From the NCBI GenBank assembly GCA_037969585.1, contig JBBKXR010000172.1, positions 1-38,271 on the forward strand: DNA of 38,271 nucleotides, in the 5' to 3' direction. The DNA comes from JBBKXR01 sp037969585. Lineage in GTDB: Bacteria; Verrucomicrobiota; Verrucomicrobiia; Verrucomicrobiales; DEV007. This document shows positions 32,021 to 38,271 of this stretch, one piece after another (the stretch's first letter is position 1; each line of letters starts with the position of its first letter). A program made the position numbers and the translations under genes. The notes below the pieces were generated by a model. The model made no database searches. It worked only from the letters and a program-made list of their open reading frames with translations, and was not told the origin of the DNA.

Positions 32021-33886
32021 CTACTTAAGATCAACCGCTTGCGGCTCGCTGCCCACCTTCGCCTGTTCCGAAACGACGGTGTCCGGGGTGTTTGCACCGG
32101 CTTTAACGATGAAGGTTTTGCCTTTCGGAGCACCGGGAGTGAAGGACTTGCCGCTCGCCCGAACTGTGTAGAGGATCTCACTGGATTCGGCGTCGATCAG
32201 TTGCACGACCGGATTTTCGACATCGAAAGTCAGCTCGCCGAGCTTGCCCCACGACGGCGGGTTGTAGTTGTCGAACTGCGAAATTGTCAGCGGCCAGCCG
32301 GGATACTGTTTTGCTGCGGGATCGGTGACGTCGACATTGCGGGGCCAGCATTCCATGGTGATGTCGCGGGTTTTGGTATTGAGACGAACAAAGCCAAAAC
32401 CAGCGGCACGAGTGTTGAGGATGTTGCCGGCCGGATTCTTCTCAGGATTCGCCGCGGCGTAATTGGTCACCTTATTGGCGAATCCATCGAGGTGGTCACC
32501 GGTGTAGTCGGGCATTCCAGACTCGTGATTCGGAGCGACCTCAAGTGGCTCCCACCAGCGCAGATAAAGATTGGCGATGGACGGCACGCAGAACGACCAA
32601 ATGGCGTCGCCGTATTCCTCGATCCCCTGTTGGAAAATCGTCGCCAGATGCTGGTCACCGGCGAAGTGAAATGCGTAGGCTTTACGCAGACCGCGCAGCG
32701 CATTGTCGCGCCCGGTTTGCGGCCAACCATTGGAATCCATATCGGCATGAAGTCGACCGTTGGCATCGCCGTGAATGTGCGCACCGCCACAGAAAATCGT
32801 CGCGGAAAGCGCAACTTTCATATCGGCATGACTCCAGTCCTGTGCCCATTGATCGATGAATTTCAGCTGGCGTTCACCGAGCAAGATGGCGCCCTCGACA
32901 TCGACGCTGGCAGGATCGTAGTCGGGGTTGCGAATGTGATCCGGACGCGGCCCCTGTTTGGGAACACGACCGGCGGGTCCGGTTTTAAATTTGCGATCTT
33001 CCAGAACGGCAAAATCAATATTTCCCCAATTCAAATTCGTGAACCAAACGCCGATCCCCTGGCCGATTTTGTGCGGATCGACCGGATCGGGAAAGTGACT
33101 GGTCTGAGCGCGCTCGACTTCCTGAACGTAATCGCCGGGCTGGGAGTAACCGCCGTCAGCGGCTCCCGACAGGGTCGACACTTTGCCGCTTTCGCCCCAG
33201 AGATTGGGTTGGCCGGCATCGTGGTCATCAGGCAGACAAAGCGTCGGGCGGTCCTTGATGATTTCGCCAAAATCACGGCCGAATTTAAGCCAGGCAGCGT
33301 AGTGTTTGTTGTGGTCGTAGACCTGATCACCAGAGAAGAACAGCACGTCGGCGTCGACCTTTTTGACATTATCGATCAGATCCTGACGCGAGATGTCTCC
33401 GCCGTGAGCCGGGTGAATGGAATTGCCGGTAAATCCAGCAACGATGATTTCGTCCTTATCGATCGGGTTTTTGCGAATGCTGCCCTCGTAGCTGGCTTCG
33501 GTGCCGTGCAGCACGCGATATTTCTGCGTTTGGGTATCATCCCAGTTTTCAACGCGGAACGGTGCGGTCCAGCCTCGCTCAATGGCTTCGGTTTTGGCCA
33601 TTTCGACCCACTTGCCGTCCTTTTCGATTTCGAGGCGAACGGTTTTCGTGGCTCCTTCAGGAATTGGATACAGCTGAGCGGTCAGCTTGAGCGTCTTGTC
33701 ACTGACGGTGTAGAGCGCAAAACAAATGATGTCCTTGTTGGCGACTTCGGGAATCTCGAGGATGGCGCGGCCTTTGCCTTTTCCTTTCGCCTTGCCGTTG
33801 GCATTCTTGCCCTTGTCCTGAGCGGTGGCGGCACCGACCATCATCAGGGCGGCACAAAAAATGGTGAGAAATCGTTGGAATTTCAT
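32021..33886 (-). CDS. Exported PhoD-like metallophosphatase
   Basis: A 621-residue exported protein of the alkaline phosphatase D/metallophosphoesterase group. The signal peptide ends near ATAQ (1-23) and is followed by a Lys/Gly-rich stretch (25-40). An N-terminal beta domain (about 50-145) leads into the catalytic domain: GFTGNSIHPA, ADVLFFSGDQVYDHN (GDxxYD, about 186-192), TLCLPDDHDAGQPNLWG (about 215-231), LGERQLKFIDQWAQDWSH and the later FAGDQHLATIFQQG. These are the PhoD metal-ligand blocks, with DDHD in place of the more common DDHE. It probably releases phosphate from an exported substrate. It lies 48 bp after a membrane protein gene on the same strand. A long antisense open frame is a shadow. 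Confidence 0.87.
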   Translation of the reverse strand: MKFQRFLTIFCAALMMVGAATAQDKGKNANGKAKGKGKGRAILEIPEVANKDIICFALYTVSDKTLKLTAQLYPIPEGATKTVRLEIEKDGKWVEMAKTEAIERGWTAPFRVENWDDTQTQKYRVLHGTEASYEGSIRKNPIDKDEIIVAGFTGNSIHPAHGGDISRQDLIDNVKKVDADVLFFSGDQVYDHNKHYAAWLKFGRDFGEIIKDRPTLCLPDDHDAGQPNLWGESGKVSTLSGAADGGYSQPGDYVQEVERAQTSHFPDPVDPHKIGQGIGVWFTNLNWGNIDFAVLEDRKFKTGPAGRVPKQGPRPDHIRNPDYDPASVDVEGAILLGERQLKFIDQWAQDWSHADMKVALSATIFCGGAHIHGDANGRLHADMDSNGWPQTGRDNALRGLRKAYAFHFAGDQHLATIFQQGIEEYGDAIWSFCVPSIANLYLRWWEPLEVAPNHESGMPDYTGDHLDGFANKVTNYAAANPEKNPAGNILNTRAAGFGFVRLNTKTRDITMECWPRNVDVTDPAAKQYPGWPLTISQFDNYNPPSWGKLGELTFDVENPVVQLIDAESSEILYTVRASGKSFTPGAPKGKTFIVKAGANTPDTVVSEQAKVGSEPQAVDLK

Positions 33887-33934
33887 ACGTGATTGTCAGC
33901 GTTGGTTTTGATTTTGTCAGTAAAAAGGTTCGAG

Positions 33935-34855
33935 CTACCAGCCCACCAATTGCGGCTCCGCAGACTCCTTGCCGACCACTGCGGCATTCCGCAGCGTGTC
34001 AGTAGCAGGCGATTTTTTCCAAACCAGAAACAAGTACAGTGGGATCATAAAGTGTGGAGCGCGCAGCACCGCTTCGTGCACAAATTGATCAGCTCCCCAA
34101 AAATTCAAGTCCATGGACATTCCGGCGACGGGACGGGCGATGGCGGTCAGAAAGCCCCAGACGACAGCGTAAAGTGCCGCCCCTCGCCGCAATAGGGGAA
34201 CCGGAATCAGCAGTCCGACGCAGACCAGCAGATCCAATACGCCCGCGACCTGCAAGATACCTCGAGCCGTCCCGGATTCGACATGCAGAATCAGCGTCGT
34301 CATGCCGTTGAAATTCGCCGGCGTGGGCCAGTGATAGCCAAGAGCGTATGCGCCGTGGCCGGCAAAGGTCATGATCACCGCGACCGTGGCAGTGATCACC
34401 GTGGCGCGATGGCGAACGCCGACCGCGAGCGCCAGAACGAGGATGACCGGGATGAGCATCTGCCCACCATGCTCAACGAACATGGGCAGTTGCCGCTGCG
34501 CCGACAGGTATTTGGCATAGCTCAACACGACCAGCAGCCCGCTGCCGCCGATGAGGATCGCCATTTGAATCGACGACTTTTTGCGCACCGTCAGGGTGAG
34601 AATGCCACAAATCAGATAGAGCCAGCCGACCCGGGCGAGCCATTTCTGAACGAAACCGTCATCGGCACCCGTGCCGACAAATTCCTCCCAACTGATGCCC
34701 AACCGCTCAGCCAAAGCGTAGGTCCCATCCTGCCAGAGCAAGATCCCATACGGCCCTTCCCAGTAAAAATGCACCCACGCCCAGGCGGCGAAGCAACCAA
34801 ACGCACCGATACGGAGAAACAAGAGCAGGAGGCTGTCAGTCTTCGTTTGGGTCAT
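33935..34855 (-). CDS. Polytopic membrane protein, function unknown
   Basis: A 306-residue protein with about eight hydrophobic helices. Helix 1 is in LLLLFLRIGAFGCFAAWAWV. Landmarks are FYWEGPYGILLW after it, the LARVGWLYLICGILTLTV helix, YAKYLSAQRQLPMFVEHGGQ, HGAYALGYHWPTPANF, GILQVAGVLDLLVCVGLLIP and HEAVLRAPHFMIPLYLF. The GVLDLLV and HEAVLRAPHF segments faintly resemble DoxX-like proteins, but assignment is not safe. The ATG at 34853-34855 is used; the frame continues 33 codons upstream over a non-hydrophobic stretch. Possible operon with the downstream phosphatase (48-bp gap). Confidence 0.75.
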   Translation of the reverse strand: MTQTKTDSLLLLFLRIGAFGCFAAWAWVHFYWEGPYGILLWQDGTYALAERLGISWEEFVGTGADDGFVQKWLARVGWLYLICGILTLTVRKKSSIQMAILIGGSGLLVVLSYAKYLSAQRQLPMFVEHGGQMLIPVILVLALAVGVRHRATVITATVAVIMTFAGHGAYALGYHWPTPANFNGMTTLILHVESGTARGILQVAGVLDLLVCVGLLIPVPLLRRGAALYAVVWGFLTAIARPVAGMSMDLNFWGADQFVHEAVLRAPHFMIPLYLFLVWKKSPATDTLRNAAVVGKESAEPQLVGW

Positions 34856-35174
34856 GGAAGCGCGTCGGGCAGCGGCCATGGTAACAACGTTCACATCAAA
34901 GCCAACCATCGATTCTGACAGACCGGCGGCCGGCAGGAGCGAAAGACACTTCACAAAAATCGAGATGATCAGGGTAGCGGAATTTGGGATCAGACTCAGG
35001 CTACAAGTAACGGGTTACGGCTCCCCCCTCCAAATCAATCGGAGTTCGCCTTCAGCCAACAATTCTTCCTGCACGCCGCTATCAATATGCCCCTTCTCCA
35101 GCAGTTTTCTTTCACACAAATTACCCGCTCCAGCCTGCCTCCCCGTATGCTATCTTGCCACCTCCCTCAACATC
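34856..35174. other. Divergent intergenic region
   Basis: This 319-bp stretch separates the minus-strand membrane protein from the plus-strand small protein, so it should hold both promoters. A plus-strand frame is open through it into the small protein, but that part has no coding character. No clear promoter consensus or palindrome was seen. Confidence 0.4.
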
Positions 35175-35438
35175 ATGGAAATCACCAACAAAACCAAAAA
35201 GCCGCTCAGTGTTCCCCTTCCTGCCGGTAAGAAGCTCTTCCTGGGCCCGGCAAAATCCGGACAGATCACCCCGAAAGCAGCCGCGTCCCCTGCCGTGGTC
35301 AAGCTGGTCGAAGCCGGCGAGGTTGAAATCTCCGAAGGAGGCTCCAAGCGCAAGGACGGCGGCAATTCCGGCAGTGGCATCTCCAGCTCATCAGGCCACG
35401 CTGGAACCGGCGCCATGCGCCAGTCTGGCGACAAGTAG
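35175..35438 (+). CDS. Small hypothetical protein
   Basis: An 87-residue protein with no family I can name. The first 58 residues look folded (MEITNKTKKPLSVPLPAGKK, LFLGPAKSGQITPKA, VVKLVEAGEVEI). The NKTKKPLSVPLPAGKKLFLG style recalls short unannotated proteins found in phages and diverse bacteria, a comparison from memory. The tail is Gly/Ser-rich and probably disordered. No signal peptide. The ATG at 35175-35177 is chosen because the upstream extension of the same frame is low-quality sequence; no Shine-Dalgarno is visible. It is the only plus-strand gene in this part of the window. Confidence 0.65.
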   Translation: MEITNKTKKPLSVPLPAGKKLFLGPAKSGQITPKAAASPAVVKLVEAGEVEISEGGSKRKDGGNSGSGISSSSGHAGTGAMRQSGDK

Positions 35439-35579
35439 CCAGTGTTGGGCCAAATCGAAACTGTCAGAAGTAGGCTGGGATTGCATCCCGTCCCCGTTGC
35501 GTTGGCGAAGGGAATGAGTGTGCCATGCCTCATTCAGCTTGCGCATTTTGCGATAGGGGCAAACTCGCACGACGCTCGA

Positions 35580-35598
35580 GAAGGCTTACAAAGCCTTC
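35580..35598. repeat. Hairpin between convergent genes
   Basis: A perfect 8-bp inverted repeat, GAAGGCTT (35580-35587) and AAGCCTTC (35591-35598), has a 3-nt loop. It lies between the small plus-strand gene and the convergent cupin-like gene. It could help end both transcripts, but there is no T-tract on either side. Confidence 0.45.
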
Positions 35599-35672
35599 CT
35601 ACCAACTTCCGTCCGCGCCTTTTTTCGCCGCTGCCGTCTAGACCGGTTCGAACGCCAATTTACGCCTCGCCT

Positions 35673-36881
35673 CTACAAAAACAGCGGCCGCAGGCAGGAG
35701 CCGATCAGGACGGCGTGGATCTCGGATTGCTCTGCGCTTAGCGTTTTACGTAGCGAGACCTCCCCCTCGAGCGCGTGTCGAAGCCCATCGATGAGTAAAC
35801 CGGACTGCGCGCCGATGGCCACGTCGAGGGTTTCAGGGAAGGCGGCATCGAGAAGCGTGAGGCCGAAATCGGTCGGCTCGATCAACTCTTCCGCCCAGCC
35901 GAGGATCGTCTCGATCGGTAATTGATCGGGAAATCGCTCAGTGATGAGAGCGTCGATGTCTTTGCGAGTCGACACGTTCATGAGCAGCGCCAGAAAGAAG
36001 CGATGGTCTGGATCGTCTACGTGGTAGCGCATCCCGGCGATGGTTTCCCGGCGAAGGCATTCGGCCAGAGTGTCGGGAACTCCCGTGGCGAGTTCCCCGT
36101 GCCTTTTTTGAAACGTCGCCAACACGGCGTCCCACTCGTCGAGAACCTGAAGGTGGCTCATGGTGTGCAGCAGCAGGTTGAAGCCGCGCTCGAAGTCCAG
36201 GCTCTCGACCATTTCACCGACGAATTTTGCGTAATCGCCATGGTCGACCGTTTCGAGCACGTCGAGCAGTTGCTTGCGCCGCAGTGTCAGAGCATCCGCA
36301 TAAACTGGATCGATCGCAATGTGCGGTGGCAGATAGTTGTACTGCGGCCCGGTGCCGGGATCGTGGTGAGTGCGGACCACCACCGTGACCGAGGGCGTAT
36401 CGAGGTGGAACAGCGAGTGGATGCATTCCCGGCCGGAGGTGATGGCGACGGTGCGTCCGGTTTCGAGCAGCGCGATTTGCTTCATCTGCAGGTCGCCGAT
36501 GCGTAAATGCGGCGTCACCGAGCGGGCTTTCACAAAATCGAATTCGGTATGAATACTGGATCCCTGCAGGACATGGAATGCGCCGGAGAATTCGTGTTGA
36601 TGGATGTCGGTGGTGCCCTCCATCCAGAACAGAATCTGAATGTAGAAACGCGGATGATTAAAAGCCACCAACTCGGGCTGACCGAATCCGGACTGACTCT
36701 GAAAAGGTTGCTCGTCGTTGCTGAGGAACTCGTGAATCATCTCCTCAAGATCGACGTTTTCAGACGGCGGCGCTTCATCGATGGCGATCCGGGCAAGCTC
36801 CGGAAACACTTCGAGCGAGAAATTCTGCTGTCGCCACCGTTCCAGGACGGTGCGCCCAAGCGTTTCAAAATAGGTATCCAT
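35673..36881 (-). CDS. Cupin-like protein of about 400 residues, function unknown
   Basis: A 402-residue cytoplasmic protein. Residues 70-170 look like a cupin barrel: FYIQILFWMEGTTDIHQHEF with His94 and His96, FHVLQGSSIHTEF, a GRTVAITSG strand and IHSLFHLDTPSVTVVVR with possible third ligands His155/His159. Cysteine-dioxygenase-like enzymes use such a site for iron, but the match is only by pattern. The remaining 220 residues are helical (RRKQLLDVLETVDHGDYAKF, FERGFNLLLHTMSHLQVLDE) with no known domain. The ATG at 36879-36881 has GAAGGA about 10 nt upstream; 15 more codons are open above. No close operon partner. Confidence 0.7.
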   Translation of the reverse strand: MDTYFETLGRTVLERWRQQNFSLEVFPELARIAIDEAPPSENVDLEEMIHEFLSNDEQPFQSQSGFGQPELVAFNHPRFYIQILFWMEGTTDIHQHEFSGAFHVLQGSSIHTEFDFVKARSVTPHLRIGDLQMKQIALLETGRTVAITSGRECIHSLFHLDTPSVTVVVRTHHDPGTGPQYNYLPPHIAIDPVYADALTLRRKQLLDVLETVDHGDYAKFVGEMVESLDFERGFNLLLHTMSHLQVLDEWDAVLATFQKRHGELATGVPDTLAECLRRETIAGMRYHVDDPDHRFFLALLMNVSTRKDIDALITERFPDQLPIETILGWAEELIEPTDFGLTLLDAAFPETLDVAIGAQSGLLIDGLRHALEGEVSLRKTLSAEQSEIHAVLIGSCLRPLFL

Positions 36882-37280
36882 GAGAACACATCCTTCGGCC
36901 ACTCGATGGTGGGCCACAAGCGACAAGAATCAACGGATGATGGGAATAGCATGGCTTTTGCCGCGTGGAAGAAATACTCCGTAAAGTCGGAGCCGACTCG
37001 CTGATTCACTTTAATACCCGCCGGATAGATTTGTTGGTGGAATAGCGGCGTCGATTCGATCTCCACATCGAGTCGGTTTAGAAACGTTTGCCTGCGCACG
37101 CTTTTCAAGGCAACCAAAAACCCGGCAAGGAGCTTCCTGCTTGCGGTGTCACGGGAAGTGGTTCCGTTCCCGGTCCACCCTCGGGACGATTCGAATTGCG
37201 CCTCGCCGACCTTGGTTTTGTTTGCGATGCCTATCTCCGAGGTTCCAATAAGCGTGCAAGATGAGGAGGTTCGACAGGTG

Positions 37281-37383
37281 GACGGTGCCAGCGCCGGAGG
37301 CTCGAAAGGTAACCGGTTGAAGAGCACAGAGACTCGAAACACCGACCGTGCCAGAGCCGGAGGCTCGAAAGCTGGTAGCCGGT
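37281..37383. repeat. Pair of about 38-bp direct repeats
   Basis: GACGGTGCCAGCGCCGGAGG begins at 37281 and GACCGTGCCAGAGCCGGAGG at 37344. Both continue CTCGAAAG and end ACCGGT or GCCGGT (37317 and 37383). The units are about 85 percent alike. On the minus strand they translate as a recurring SLRLWHG/SLRRWHR pattern, but I see no real gene; they look like an intergenic repeat family. Confidence 0.65.
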
Positions 37384-37437
37384 GTTGCAGGGAGCGCCAG
37401 CGACCGAGCCACCGGATAACCAAATCATCCCGGGAAA

Positions 37438-37453
37438 AGCCCCGGACGGGGCT
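37438..37453. repeat. Short GC-rich palindrome
   Basis: AGCCCCG (37438-37444) and CGGGGCT (37447-37453) form a perfect 7-bp inverted repeat with a 2-nt centre. It lies within the repeat-rich gap. Confidence 0.5.
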
Positions 37454-37679
37454 AAAGAACGCAACTTCAAATCAATGGTCTTCCGGCCAAACCCCATCGC
37501 CTGCTTCCCCTGATCAGCGCTGACGCTACGCCACCGCATCACCGGGCAGATCATCGAGCTGCCGCCTACTTCTAAAAGCGTGGCGACAGGCTGGCGCAGT
37601 CCGTCGTGCAGAATGCGTTTTATGAAATGCCGTTACTCGTCAAGTTCGAGGCGCGAGGAGAATGGAGTGGAACAACATA

Positions 37680-37746
37680 GGCTGCACGCCGTGCAGCCCG
37701 AAGGGGCGAGCCGGGAGGCTGAGAGCAACGCGAAGCGGGCTTCGCG
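37680..37746. repeat. Two adjacent perfect palindromes
   Basis: GGCTGCAC (37680-37687) pairs with GTGCAGCC (37691-37698) over a 3-nt loop. CGCGAAGC (37729-37736) pairs with GCTTCGCG (37739-37746) over 2 nt. They lie downstream of the LamG gene in its transcription direction. There is no T-run after them, so they look like REP-type units more than an intrinsic terminator. Confidence 0.6.
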
Positions 37747-37867
37747 ACCGACGAGCAACGCAAAAATTGGCAAACAGGCGGTGTTTAAATTCCCTAAGAC
37801 CGCAAAGCGGCAAGTTCTAAGTGCTTACAATATTTATCACAAAATGCAGATTACTGGACGGGCTGCA

Positions 37868-38271
37868 CTAGCGTTCGATTTTTGCCGCCAGCGCCAGCAA
37901 TTCCTTTTCCGTCAATGCCCGCGAATAGATCGCCAGTTCATCCAACTCACCGTCTAAGTAATTTCCAATCTCTCCGCCGCGATGCACCGCGCCAACTGTG
38001 AAGTCGGCGTTACCGTTGAACAGGCCACCTTTCAACGGGTAGGGATTAAAGCCTTCTTCAGCGACAAATTGACCGTTCACATAAACTCGGCTGGCTTTGC
38101 CATCGAAGGTCATCGCGACCAGGGTCCACTCCTGCAGAGGAACTTTCGTGCCGCTGGAGCTGTAAGTGATGCAGAAGGGATGCCCGGACGTAGGTCCACC
38201 GACATCAGAGACATGGCCGTGAACTTCGTCGCGGGTCGGCAGGCGCTTCATGATTCGGGAATCTGAGCGGG
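37868..38271 (-). CDS. LamG-like domain protein (C-terminal part, runs off right edge)
   Basis: The last 134 residues of a protein whose frame is open to the right edge of the window. They form a concanavalin-like LamG/jelly-roll domain: WTLVAMTFDGKASRVYVNGQ, FNGNADFTVGAVHRGG and the closing LDGELDELAIYSRALTEKEL. Such domains bind sugars in secreted PVC proteins, commonly as the C-terminus of larger proteins. An internal ATG at 38249-38251 exists, but upstream codons (RSDSRI) continue in frame, so the true start lies outside. The stop is TAG at 37868-37870. Repeats follow it. Confidence 0.85.
   Translation of the reverse strand, partial: RSDSRIMKRLPTRDEVHGHVSDVGGPTSGHPFCITYSSSGTKVPLQEWTLVAMTFDGKASRVYVNGQFVAEEGFNPYPLKGGLFNGNADFTVGAVHRGGEIGNYLDGELDELAIYSRALTEKELLALAAKIER

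Larger units (their letters stand above)
36882..37867. other. 986-bp repeat-rich region without a supported gene
   Basis: This stretch lies between the cupin-like gene and the LamG gene. A 228-codon minus-strand frame (36737-37423) crosses part of it, but it overlaps the cupin-like gene and its beginning is made of repeat sequence. Its middle (IGIANKTKVGEAQFE, then ESTPLFHQQIYPAGIKVN) might be a gene remnant; I cannot identify it. Several GC-rich repeats listed separately occupy 37281-37746. Confidence 0.45.

Noticed and set aside
32039..33892. 617-codon open frame on the plus strand opposite the PhoD-like gene
   Set aside because: It lies antisense to a gene with signal peptide and metal-binding motifs. 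It has no domain, and in GC-rich codon usage the opposite frame often stays open.
37281..37383. CRISPR-like spacing of the direct repeats
   Set aside because: Only two imperfect units of about 38 bp, with an interval of about 26 bp and no cas genes.
36737..37423. 228-codon minus-strand frame between the cupin-like and LamG genes
   Set aside because: It overlaps the cupin-like gene in another frame and its first part is intergenic repeat. At most a remnant; no product can be named.

Overview
The window most likely comes from a chromosome of the PVC superphylum, probably a free-living Verrucomicrobiota or Planctomycetota species. The evidence is several secreted type I sulfatases (including fusions), a PVC-type cytochrome with a CxxCH motif, a DUF1080-like secreted protein, weak or absent Shine-Dalgarno sequences, and many short palindromic repeats between genes. 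No rRNA, tRNA, phage, transposase or CRISPR was seen. The species cannot be fixed from this sequence alone.

Region 1 (1-15.4 kb) is almost entirely stress, DNA-repair and envelope functions. On the minus strand, in transcription order, lie cardiolipin synthase, a DUF2383 four-helix protein, a ligase-associated nuclease coupled to an ATP-dependent DNA ligase, catalase HPII, CsbD, a YihY/BrkB membrane protein, a decayed DUF1206 fragment, TrkH, and the N-terminal third of a type IB topoisomerase running off the left edge. Divergent from cardiolipin synthase is a YegS/DgkA-like lipid kinase. Beyond it are a small membrane protein, a YciF-like DUF892 protein with a clear terminator, and an MscS channel. 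The set reads as a stationary-phase, desiccation, oxidative and osmotic survival island.

Region 2 (15.6-25.7 kb) is a plus-strand secreted-hydrolase block: an unknown exported protein, a double sulfatase with an EF-hand-like tail, and a serine hydrolase-sulfatase fusion. The last is joined by successive 4-bp ATGA overlaps to a DUF488 protein, an unknown 116-residue protein and a small GAF protein. A 122-bp element with imperfect terminal inverted repeats follows. Convergent to it are a PpnP-like nucleoside phosphorylase and a fourth sulfatase domain with an unusual C-S-T-C-R active-site motif.

Region 3 (25.9-38.3 kb) is mostly minus strand: an SDR oxidoreductase, a PVC cytochrome gene broken by an in-frame amber codon, a frameshifted DUF1080-like gene, an SGNH hydrolase, an exported dienelactone-hydrolase-like enzyme, a PhoD-like phosphatase, a polytopic membrane protein, a small unknown protein on the plus strand, a cupin-like protein of about 400 residues, and the end of a LamG protein at the right edge. 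The gaps carry GC-rich palindromes. One repeat family (GCAGCAGGCTGC arms) occurs twice, about 17.5 kb apart. Three decayed genes in 38 kb point to active gene erosion, or to local assembly errors that should be excluded.
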